Assembly: GCA_040954595.2 (NCBI GenBank)
Contig: CM082576.2
Span: 5,518,001-5,582,000 of the forward strand
Reading direction: 5' to 3'
Length of the DNA stretch: 64,000 nt
Source of the DNA: Balanoglossus misakiensis
Lineage: Eukaryota; Hemichordata
Positions 41,144 to 57,760 of this stretch are shown one piece after another; position 1 is the stretch's first letter, and each line of letters opens with the position of its first letter. A program made the translations under genes and the position numbers. A model generated the notes under the pieces. That model made no database searches. It saw only the letters and a list, made by a program, of their open reading frames with translations, and had not been told where the DNA came from.

Positions 41144-41189
41144 ATGGAAGCCGTTGACAGAACGACGCTCCAAGAATGCCCCCAAATAG
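41112..41189 (+). other. Overlapping upstream ORF at the L3HYPDH start
   Basis: ATG at 41112 opens a 25-codon frame that overlaps the L3HYPDH start codon out of frame and stops at TAG 41187-41189. Its context is weak (C at -3, G at +4) compared with the main start (G at -3, G at +4). If the transcript begins upstream of 41112, it could lower initiation at the main ATG by leaky scanning. Confidence 0.4.
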
Positions 41190-42702
41190 GTGGGGTGGAT
41201 TGTGGTCTCAGAATATCTACGGTAGAAATGCATACAGGGGGAGAACCTCTACGCATCATCACATCGGGTTTTCCAACTGTTGAGGGCGAGACGATCTTGC
41301 AGAAGCGGAGATACGTGACTGAAAACTTGGACCATCTGCGGAAGTGCTTGATGTTCGAACCGAGGGGACATTTTGATATGTACGGAGCCCTTCTAGTCAA
41401 GCCAGACCTGGCTGAAGCTGATATAGCGGTGCTGTTCATGCACAACGAGGGTTACAGCACTATGTGCGGCCATGCAGTCATTGCTCTTGGCAGATATGCC
41501 ATTGACCATGGATTCGTGAAGGCCACGGAACCAGAAACGAATGTCAATATACAATGTCCGTGTGGCCTTGTGAGGGCGCGAGTCAACTACCAGGACGGAA
41601 AGAGTGGCGCTGTCAGTTTTGTCAGTGTTCCAGCATTTGTTTTTGCCACCGGTAGGTGGGGGTATTTGCAATCAATGCATTAGAATTAAACCTTTCATGT
41701 AAAATGCATAAAGTTTTATAAATGTAGAAATCAAATAACAGTAGACAAATACTATACATATATTTTATTCTGCCTTCCCATGTGATTCATCAAGAAACGT
41801 GAGCAATTCAGAATGCTATAAATGTAATATAAAGCATATGTACAAATAACAGTAAAAGTTTTTCAGACCAAGTAATGGGTCACATGACAAGTGAGACAAC
41901 ATTTATAAATTAAGATATACTTTGTTATTTCAGACATCGAAGTTCAGGTTGAAGGTCATGGCAAAGTCAAAGTTGACATCAGTTATGGTGGAGCTTTCTA
42001 CGCGTTTGTTTCCGCTGAAAAGTTTGGTTTAGATGTACGCAAGTCAGAAGCCAAGAAACTCAAAGAGGTTGCAACAGCAGTGTCCATCGCTGTGAAGAAG
42101 ACAGTGAAACTAGAACATCCAGACAGCCAGGATCTGGCTTTTCTCTACGGCACAATTCTTACTGATGGCAAAGACCAGTATGGCAATGAACCAACAGCAA
42201 ATGTTTGTGTCTTTGCTGATGAACAGGTACGGAAATCAGTCCAATGGAATTATGTTACATTTTTAACAATGACCCAGGTACCAACATTTTACTACAGTAC
42301 AGATAGGAAGATTAGTGAATACTGATAGTTGAATTTCACTGCATATGACATACATGTATATAGAATATTATATGAAAAGTCTGTTGAAACACATTAAAGT
42401 ACGGTATGTGATCCAGGAATTCTTTCATGTTTTCTCAGGTTGACAGATCTCCCACGGGGTCAGGGGTCACTGCCAGGATTGCCTTGCAGCACCACAAAGG
42501 TCAAATCGCCCTGAATCAAACCAGGGTTTTTGAAAGCGGCACTACAGGGTCAAAGTTCACAGGCAAGGCGGTCAGTCAGACCAAATGCGGCCGGTTTGAT
42601 GCCGTCACCGTGGAAGTATCCGGTCAGGCGTACTACACAGGCAAGAACACGTTCACAGTGGAGGAAGATGATCCGTTGAAAAAGGGATTTATTGTGAAGT
42701 AA
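41144..42702 (+). CDS. L3HYPDH: Trans-L-3-hydroxyproline dehydratase
   Basis: Three exons, 41144-41651, 41934-42226 and 42439-42702 (TAA), give 354 residues, the same length as the human enzyme. It belongs to the proline racemase fold family. The first catalytic residue is Cys108 in the EGYSTMCGHAV motif. At the second site the protein has Thr273 in SPTGSG, where racemases have Cys, and this swap marks dehydration of trans-3-hydroxy-L-proline to pyrroline-2-carboxylate instead of racemisation. Other signatures are MHTGGEPLRI at residues 29-38, FLYGTILTDGKD and FTGKAVSQ. The start has a strong Kozak context (GCTATGG). It diverges from DZANK1 and converges on MCM8. Confidence 0.97.
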
Positions 42703-42748
42703 TGACTTTGTATGGAATTAATCTTCAATAATGTAATAATGTAATAAA
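42688..42748. terminator. Facing poly(A) signals of L3HYPDH and MCM8
   Basis: On the + strand AATAAA lies at 42743-42748, about 41 bases past the L3HYPDH stop. On the - strand AATAAA (TTTATT on +) lies at 42688-42693, inside the last codons of L3HYPDH and about 225 bases past the MCM8 stop at 42919. If both are used, the two mRNAs overlap tail to tail. Confidence 0.5.
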
Positions 42749-42918
42749 GAAGAGGCATAACTTCTTTGCATGGCAGTCTTAACCTTGGCAGTGGTTCACA
42801 GAATTTGAGATTTCTTTTTACAATGCTTTCCCAAGCAAACTTTGAGGGTCACTCCTTCTGCTGTCCAGGATGAAGCTTCCCCCCAAAAGTGAAGGTCCTA
42901 TACATGGACAACATCTGA

Positions 42919-49458
<6,540 letters not shown>

Positions 49459-49829
49459 TCAATGTACTGACATGGCTTGTTTCAAGCATCTATCATATTA
49501 TCGCCATCAAAAGATATAAGATTTTTCCACGACCAGAAAACTAGAAGTCAGGAGAACTTTTTTGGGCATGTACACATTACAATGTTTACAAGTTACATGA
49601 CCCGAAGTGAACTCTCATTCAATTACAAAAAAGTGCTACAAAAAGCATCGATTCAGAAAGAAACGGAATTATTTTATCCATACATCTACATTCTGTAATT
49701 ATTGAGTCCATCCATCCCAACTTCTGATGAGAACTCAGTTTTCGGTTTTCGAGCGTCGCGCGTCTCTTGCACTTCCGGTTTATCCTCTGGGGTCAGAGGT
49801 CAACTGAAGTCGGGGAAGCAGACAAGAAA
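49459..49829. promoter_or_regulatory. Bidirectional promoter interval MCM8/GMF
   Basis: Only 371 bases separate the two start codons, so the 5' UTRs and core promoters must share this space. A consensus ETS/GABP site, ACTTCCGGT, lies at 49771-49779 beside a CpG-rich stretch (GCGTCGCGCGT, 49753-49763). No TATA box was seen. This is the usual look of a divergent housekeeping promoter. Confidence 0.65.
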
Positions 49830-51973
49830 ATGGTGGGTGTTTCCCTATCTTTGTATTTACTGATCCAGGAGTGTAAATATAGGTGATATTGAGTTTTTAG
49901 CAACACATGACAAGACAAAACCTTACACAGTCACGATTTACCACATTAGTTCATTTCACCGAGAGATCAAGCAAGGGAGATCGCCTTGGGAATGGCTGGG
50001 TCGAAATACACTGGGCAAACTTTATGAAGCCATTGATGGTCAAAATCATTGGCCTGGCCCTGGGGACCATCTGCTTTGTATCAGATGCTGTTGTGGGGAA
50101 ATATTTTTATTGTCACAGTTGTATTGAAAATATTGTTGTTGCGTATGTTACGTAGCTAAATGGTGAAATTGTTGCATGAAACAGTTATTATCTGACACTG
50201 TGACAGCTGGTGTCAACTTAAAAGAAAATATGAATATCTCAATAAAAATAAGAATGCATGTGTGTGATGATATTTTCAAGTGTAAATTTCGTCAGTTACA
50301 AACACAAGGAGCAGAGATATGATTCAGCTCCCAAGTACACACAGACTTGCTGATGTCTTCATAGCCTTACGATCGAGTATGCCTGCACCGCCTTCATGAG
50401 TGCCGGGTCTTTGTGAAGATTTTTTCAGTCATATAAATAAATGTTAGACAGTTATTGAAGCTGTTTAACTACACCATTATACAGAATTATATAGATCATT
50501 TTTTTTATCTTTCAGGCTGGAGGTGTCAAAGTATGTGATGTGGATGAAGAGTTAAAAGGAATTTTAAAGAAATTCCGTTTTCGTAAAGCAACAAACAATG
50601 CAGCAATTGTCAGTAAGTATAAAGTTGAATGTAAGTTGTTTTGAAGAAAATTTACTGCTGTGTGTTAGTCCATTGATGTCCATTCTCATATCATTGTGGA
50701 TGTGGTAATCTTAACTAATATGGATAATATATTCTTGTTCGAATAGTGAAAATTGACAGGGAGTCATTGATGGTGAAATTTGATGAGGAATTTGAGGTAA
50801 GAGCGCTTATTCAAATAACTTTCACCAACTTATTACTCTTTTCTGCGTGTCTACATTTTCTAATCTTCTAATCTTGCATTTCCGGCATATGGCATTTTCT
50901 TCCAGAGTTTGAGAGTCCATCCCAAGGGTATATATGATACAAATGTACTAGTAATGGTGGTGGTAACTGGGTTAAATGTTACTGTGGTATTCAGGCAGAA
51001 AATTTTACATGATTCAAGATTGAGACTAGAGAACATTTGTTTGTGATATACACACAGGATTGTTCTTTGGAAGATCTTCAAGATGAAATACCATCATCTC
51101 AGCCGAGATTTCTCCTGTACAGTTACTGCTACACGCATGGTGATGGAAGGGTTTCTTACCCACTGGTGTTTATATTTGTCTCTCCACAAGGTAAACCGAG
51201 AGCTTTCTGTTCAGTTTGCAAATAGCATGCCTTGCCCTTCAGGGTTTTGTGTGTGCCCCTTGATATCCATATTATTAAAGTATAGGGTCTGCCATGCCAG
51301 TGCTGACTTTTACTTCAAGGTAATGAGCACAGTGACTGGGTAACTCTATGCTGTTCCCTGTTTCATGCACACACACACGCTTGACAAACTTGATATACAG
51401 TATTCTGCTGTACTGTTGCCCTGTATAAAAAAATTATCATGTACATGTATGAGTGAACAACTGTTGCATAGCAAGTTAAAGAACTGTTGAAATTTATCAC
51501 CTGTAGGTTCCAAACCAGAGCTTCACATGATGTATGCAGGAAGTAAACTGCAAGTTGTACAAGAGACAGGTTTAACCAAGGTGAGAATGCATGTGTGATG
51601 TTCCCTGATTAAAAGAAATAATCAAATACTAATATCGAAGAAGATACTGGAAACTAGACTATCACCACGTACTTGCTCGTAAATGTCAAATTTCTACTCT
51701 CGGATGAATTAATTAGTTTTGTAAAATTAGAAACAACTTCCTTGTCCTTGGTAGACTGTGAATCAACCAATCAAAAATATTCTTCTTCAGTGTCTTCTGA
51801 TTTTCATATGGAAATTTTTTTATAACTGTCTAATGAGAATGAGATGCACGATTTCCATCCTGTTATTGATATTCACCTCTCACATACTTTGCAAATTTCA
51901 GGTTTTTGAGGTTCGCCAAGTGGATGAATTGACCGAAGAATGGCTGAAACAAAAACTGGAACTCTTTCGCTAG
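49830..51973 (+). CDS. GMF: Glia maturation factor
   Basis: ADF-homology protein that binds Arp2/3 and promotes debranching of actin networks. Six exons: 49830-49832 (the ATG alone), 50516-50612, 50747-50796, 51058-51190, 51507-51580, 51902-51973 (TAG). The product is 142 residues, identical in length to human GMFB. Diagnostic stretches are [38 protein letters not shown], the MMYAGSK segment and [14 protein letters not shown]. Vertebrates have two copies (GMFB, GMFG) and this is the single ancestor-like gene. The ATG-only first coding exon rests on the GTGGGT donor directly after the ATG, which gives the required phase 0. No other in-frame ATG is close. Confidence 0.95.
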
Positions 51974-53113
51974 TCTGTACTTCAACACAACAGTCATGTG
52001 TGTTTTTTATCCATGTTTATAATGTCCCAGCACCAGTGCACTGGGAAGACAAGATCTTATTCGGAGAAAACTGAAATAGCCCAGATTTTATGAATATTAA
52101 AGGCAGACGAGCTTTTGAACATACTCAAGTAATTCTGGAAAGAGACATCAGTGGAAAATGGCTTAACTAGAAGGACTGAACTCTGTGAATATTTACAGTT
52201 GTTCTGGTATTTGTTTTCTATTACTATTATTATTTACTACCAAAACATTGGTTCTGCCAAAAATTATTGAAGAATTTCTAACTGTACCCGGTAGACATCG
52301 GATATACAATCAATAATATCCTCATCCATCTACAGTACCAACACTTTCAACTAGCCAGGGTTTCATATTTAAATTACTACCTAAAATCATGCACTTAGAA
52401 GTAAATATGAAAGTAAGGCAAAACTAACAGGGGCTTTGGAATGGGCAGAAAAACTGACAGAATGAGACTGAAGCAGGGGATGGAGATTTTGAAAATCAAA
52501 TCTCAATTTTATAAAAGGTTTCAATGTAATGTTTAAAGAAAGCAATTTTTTAGCATTTGTCATTTATCCCTGAAATCATGTGGTTGATGAAAACTCGTGC
52601 TTTTTATAGTGTGCTGTGTACTTGTCATGTTCAAACCATTGTCACAGTTGTCGGTAGTAGGGCATTCAATGTATTCTCATTCAACTGCTTCAGTGTCCCA
52701 TTCAAAGTGCAATTTATACTCTCAAATGTGTGTCTGGCTGCTTAAAAGACTCGCCAAATGTCAACATTTAGTGGTCATTTTCAACATGATTTTTTTCCAT
52801 CTGCCTGCCAAATATTTGTTGATTCCACAAATGTCATTACGCTGCAAGCAAGTGACTGTGATAATGTTTTCAATATGGTTGCTTCAGAGGGCAGAATTGG
52901 AAGGGCTGTCTTCCAAATTTGATTTGCACTGAAGCTCGATCACCACATATTCACAATTATTCTTGAGGCGTTCTTGTGGATGTCAATGTGCTGTAACACC
53001 ATTTATGTATATTTCATTGAGAAAAAAAATTCATCTTGGATATAGTATGTTGACTGATTAATGTAATGTCATTCCATATGCTAAATTTTACATGCATAAA
53101 ACATGATAATAAA
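51974..53113 (+). terminator. GMF 3' UTR with poly(A) signal
   Basis: Non-coding AT-rich sequence follows the TAG. AATAAA at 53108-53113 would give a 3' UTR of about 1.15 kb. A weaker ATTAAA near 52097 could give a short form. ORFs here (for example 52597-52932) have no coding features. Confidence 0.5.
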
Positions 53114-54582
53114 TCTTTCAGAAAACACACTTTTCCTTCAAAAGAGTCTTTCAGTCATTATAAAGTTATTCAAAACATTTATTCAGAAACGCATTGAGCT
53201 TACACCTACAAAAATGACTGGACAATATCTAGGTTCTCAATAAAAATGCTGCTGTCAAAATTCACATCTACATGTATACTATCCTACATAATCACTTTTA
53301 CTGAAAAAAATATTACTGTTTCAATTCGGGATGTGAAATTAAGTATGCTGTGACAAGGCAGGGACTTTAAAAAAGGACAATTAATTGTGTACACCCAAAT
53401 TTTTTTCTTTCCACAGGAATTTGCACCTTGTTATAAGCAGTACTTTCAACATTTCTTGATTACATGTCACCACATTCTTTCGTTTGTTCATTTACATACG
53501 GTATCAGCCTCACATGCAAGACTACATGTACCTAGGATAATTACTTGACCCTGCAGACACACTCGGCATTACTCTTCAAGCTGCATGAACTAGAAGTGCC
53601 TGGATGTCATTGCACGCAGAACAATGCAATTCTTTTTTGTAGCATGTTCTCATGGCAACAGCTACGCCTCAGACAACATCAACACTGGATAGCGTAGAAA
53701 TTATTTCGTTTGAAAAATTGCCATCCTGTTTGTAAGTGAAATATGAAAATTCACATCACAGTGACAAATCTCATATTCATTCTCATAACATTCCAAAGTG
53801 ATACCATGAATCAGGTTCCTAACAAGCAAAACCATCAATACATAATAAGCAAAAGCTATGCTAATAGGAATCATGCTTACTAGGGAACTCAATATACATT
53901 GTATTTTAACTTGACTTACCAGATAATTTACTAACATAGTAAATGGAATGACTACTATACAAAAATGATTATCAAATATCTTAACTGACCACTACTGTGT
54001 CATACACACACTGTAAAATGTATAAAGTACTAAAAATGCCTTTAAAAGTACTCTTATACTTTTAAGTTAGCAAGCAGTAAAATGGATGAATTGTGATAAG
54101 TGATAGAAGTGTCTTGTCTTAATTTATACTGAGTGGAAAGCCTCATTAGTCTTTGCTGTCTGATCAAGAAAGGAATTTCATCTGTTGTGAATGGATGCAT
54201 TTTCCTAGAACAAGTCATGATTACCCTCCCGCAAACAAGTGGGACAGAATTTCCATATATAGCTCTTTGCCCATATATGGTCAATAATTTTAATATTCAC
54301 AATTATAATCACAATTGAAATTTGCATACTTGAACAAGCAGCAAAGAATATCACTGTCAAGGTTTCAAATCGACGGCAAACTAAAATGCTTGTGCGCCGT
54401 TATTAATTTATTCTGCAAAATTGCCGAGATTTCAACCCTTTCACCACTATGGTCCTGTCAAAATGTATTGTTTTCTGTGGTAAATAAGGTTGGACTTCTC
54501 CAGAAGCAACTTGGGGGGGGGGGGTTTAATTTATCTGCAAGATTCTTCATTCACATGTCCCTTGAATGACACCTATCACTAC
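53114..54582 (-). terminator. Convergent 3' end of the cornichon gene
   Basis: This lies between GMF and CNIH. On the minus strand AATAAA hexamers (TTTATT on +) lie at 54407-54412, about 170 bases past the CNIH stop, and at 53178-53183. The first is the likely poly(A) signal; the second would give a 1.4-kb 3' UTR reaching the GMF end. A TTAACCC-family repeat copy (54432-54506) falls in the 3' UTR. Nothing else is recognised. Confidence 0.45.
54432..54506. repeat. Third copy of the terminal-inverted-repeat element
   Basis: TCAACCCTTTCACCACTATG followed by ATTGTTTTCTGTGGTAAA and GTTGGAC aligns over about 70 bases with the reverse complement of the element at 27212-27325. The far arm is lost, and a 12-G run (54513-54524) follows it. 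Confidence 0.5.
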
Positions 54583-56644
54583 TTATGAAGTACTTGAAAC
54601 CAACACATAAATCATGCTGCAAATGAGAAAGAAGCAATGTTATTACATAATAGCAATTTTACAGTTGCTAACAGTTCATGAGAGAATACAGTAGTAAATA
54701 TGACAGTTTTACCAAAAGAGACTGCATGGACATGATTGTATGGTATGGCAAAATAAAATTTGAAACCTTCTCAAGTGTAAAACAAAAATCTGTATCCATG
54801 GGTACAATAGCAATGTTAACGGAGGAGGATCTAAACCATATAGCAAACACAGCAAGATGAGATGGTTACCCATTCTCTATGACACATGAACACATTTTTT
54901 TTCTTACCTGTAGAGGTAGTAGAAGAAGGAGATAAGATAGAAACCCAGTTTGACCCAGCCTTCTCTCATACATCGAGACAAGACATCATGGTTCATGATT
55001 GTTGTAGGATCATACAACCCTGGCTGGCTCATGACTGGACGGTTCGCATACCTGCAACAAATACAGCAATCTATCAAATTGAATGCTGCAAGCCTAAAAC
55101 ACTGTATTACGTACACATTGCCTTTATTTCATTCAGAAACCAATTAGAATCTTATACGCAGACAATGCCTGTGTGGGATCATCCTGTGAATGAAGTATTT
55201 TAATATAAATACCTCACATCTGCTGCTAAAAACTAAGCACATAAATTAAAATACAATATAAAATGGGGGTTGTAAAAGGGCGTTTTTTTTCTATACATAC
55301 AACTGCCTTATAGTTATGCCCTTCAAAACACTGACCTTTATTTGTAATATTTTAATGCTGTCTATTCACCACACTGCCTCACATCTGTGTTTTCGAGGCC
55401 AGTCTGACATGGGTCACGAATTCATGGATTGCATACTTTACTTTACCTGTAAATGTTATAGCCTATAAGAGGCATGTTAAAGGCAACGGTTCCAAACTGA
55501 GCAGCAAACAGGAACAAGATGGTGTAGAAAATCTGGATGATATACTCCGGTAACACAAGCTGCAAGAAAACAGATTGCAACATTAGTGTTTGGAATGATG
55601 TTGATAAAAGTTGATGTGACTCATAATTTCTCTCTGAAAAGTCATTCTATCTTCCTAACACATGAGAGATTCTAGCAAATCAGGATACAGCATGAGCTGT
55701 GTTTAAATTGTATTTAATGGTTTATACTGCTACTACCAGGGATATAATGTTTTTATACTCCCTGCATAGGCATGAACTTACTGGATTTAAACTGTTACAC
55801 TGATCTATGGGATTCTTGTAGTCTGTCTTCAGCTCATCAAATGCAATTATCTGCAATATAAGAAAATTATAATTGATCAAAAAAGTCCTTCGACATTCCT
55901 GTAAAAAAATGAAAAGGCAACATCTCCCCGATCAGCACGCACAATGCAATGAATATGGTTTCATGAAAACAAATGTTACAGTGCCTACTTAGCTTAATTA
56001 AAACTATGGGTTATTTTATTGTTTCATTGCGAAACAATTAATACCACAGAAAAATGTAGCAAAAGCGAGAATATTATAACATAATTGAATGGAAATTCAC
56101 AATAACAAAGGTGTTCATTCTCATGGGACGGCAGGTTAAAACGCAAGACAATCATTCTGAACACAAAATCATCACAATTACATGCAACCATCCATGACAT
56201 TTGGCCTCAGCAACACTCTTCCAAGGTCTGTCATGTACAAGCCCAGGGGTACCACATATACGCCTACTCTCAACACAAGCACTTCAACTATCATATAATA
56301 TTTTGTACAATTGTGTCGTACGAATAATATACATGATAGTAATCATGTGTCAGGTGACAGTTAGTTTCCTATCTGGTAATTCCACCGTTCATGCAAAATA
56401 CATGTACATGAAACGGTCGACTCAACTAAAACTGTCAGTCCCTCAGTGTCAGTCAATGGCGAAAGGCTTCATCATTCATACATGCATTCCATCATGTGTG
56501 TCGGGTGCGGTGAGGAAAATTCTACGAGTCGGGATAGGAAAGTGTAGAATATATTATACTCACGTGGTATATTGCAAAGAATATCAGCACTGCTGACAAT
56601 ATCATTGCCAAAAGGTAGCACAGCGCAACGAATGTGAACGCCAT
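54583..56644 (-). CDS. CNIH1: Cornichon ER cargo receptor, CNIH1 type
   Basis: COPII cargo receptor in the ER membrane that exports TGF-alpha-type ligands and other membrane proteins. Five exons in transcript order: 56564-56644 (ATG), 55782-55850, 55447-55559, 54908-55051, 54583-54616 (TAA), giving 146 residues (human CNIH1 144). The first membrane segment is MAFTFVALCYLLAMILSAVL. It is followed by the family signature FDELKTDYKNPIDQCNSLNP, then NMPLIGYNIYRYANRPVMS, GLYDPTTIMN and a final hydrophobic segment ending SMIYVLVSSTS. The extra loop that CNIH2/3 carry after IDQ is absent, so it is CNIH1-like. The last exon has only 11 codons plus stop and was found by searching for the MIYVLVS tail. 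It converges on GMF and diverges from WDR26. Confidence 0.94.
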
Positions 56645-57760
56645 TTTCAAACGTGACTTAGCGTGTGTTGGTTTTCTTGTTCCCTCTAAGTATGCAGCGC
56701 CCTCATAAAAAAGGTTGAAAATCTGATTCCTTTTGTTTTCATCACGAAGATGGAGTGAGATTCCAATATTTTGGCAGCTTGTCAACGGGTTACATGAAAA
56801 TGGCAGCAAGAACGAAAAAAATCGTAAGCATTTTGCAGTTCACTGCGGATAAAATTCCTGTGCCTGTTCAAACAAAAGAATGTAAAGTAATGACCGGTCC
56901 TATACAACCAAGCTACACATAAAATACGTGTCGACATTTTTATGTCTGGTGCCCCCTAATTTTTCTTGGAGAAAATGGCTTGTCCCACCTGAAAATCCAT
57001 GGAACATGTGGGCAACTGTGGCTAAATTTGCATAGTCATATGACCATGTGCCTTTTCTTAGCTGATTATTTTATTTAACTTAAAAATAAGTTGAATATAT
57101 TACTAACATTGATAGTGATCACTTTTTCAAAGACCTTATTAGTAATACAGTGATATGTGATGCACTTGTTTGATCATGATAATTGATTTACTTTTCTACC
57201 TTGCACTTTGAATAGGACCAGGTGAGATAATGTAATAATCGTTCACAATCGCTCACGAGTAGTAAAAGGAAAGGTGACATTTGTACAAAAAAATACTGTC
57301 AGATCATGATCATGGTGAATGATGTTCAGAGGAGTTGAGAAATGGACTCATCTTAGTAAAAAAAATCACAGGTAAGTAACAGGTTGCAGGCTAAAACATT
57401 TGCGGTAATGAAGCCTCTATTTTTTCTATTCACGTTTAGTCATGTTCAAGGTTGAAATAAAAGTAAAAGTTTTTAAAAACTGAAAAAATGTCTGTATTGG
57501 AATTTCCCACAGTCCTCCAGTCAGCTGTGGCAGTGACGTCATTAAACAACATAAAGCCGAAGTCGATTTTCAGTCTGTGTTGTTGTTCGTCGGCACATCG
57601 GAATATTGAGTTTTCACCTCAGTTTTTTTACGTTTCAACGTTTTCTTTTAGAAGCGATCATATCATCTGTTGTCTTGAAGCAATACTGGCCTCCTCGTCA
57701 GATTCAGAAAACGGTGGATTGTCTCCGCCACCGCCGAAAAAACAACGTCTGGTCGCCGCC
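56645..57760. promoter_or_regulatory. Head-to-head promoter interval CNIH1/WDR26
   Basis: About 1.1 kb separates the two start codons. A perfect cAMP-response element, TGACGTCA, lies at 57534-57541, some 220 bases upstream of the chosen WDR26 ATG and near a local rise in CpG. A reading frame in phase with WDR26 is open from ATG 57488 across the CRE, so an N-terminal extension cannot be ruled out. The rest of the interval is AT-rich with no recognised gene. Confidence 0.5.

Noticed and set aside
41128-41671. Two - strand frames of 92-105 codons
   Set aside because: Both are antisense to the conserved first exon of L3HYPDH, whose coding constraint keeps the opposite frames open.
41144-42702. 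Annotation as proline racemase
   Set aside because: The second catalytic Cys is Thr273 in SPTGSG and the length and motifs match L3HYPDH, so a dehydratase is the better call.
56201-56596. 131-codon + strand frame
   Set aside because: It is inside CNIH intron 1 and overlaps the antisense of CNIH exon 1, with no domain or conserved motif.
54583-56644. Annotation as CNIH2/3-type AMPA-receptor cornichon or CNIH4
   Set aside because: The CNIH2/3 loop after IDQ is absent and the sequence follows CNIH1 throughout, including the MIYVLVS tail.
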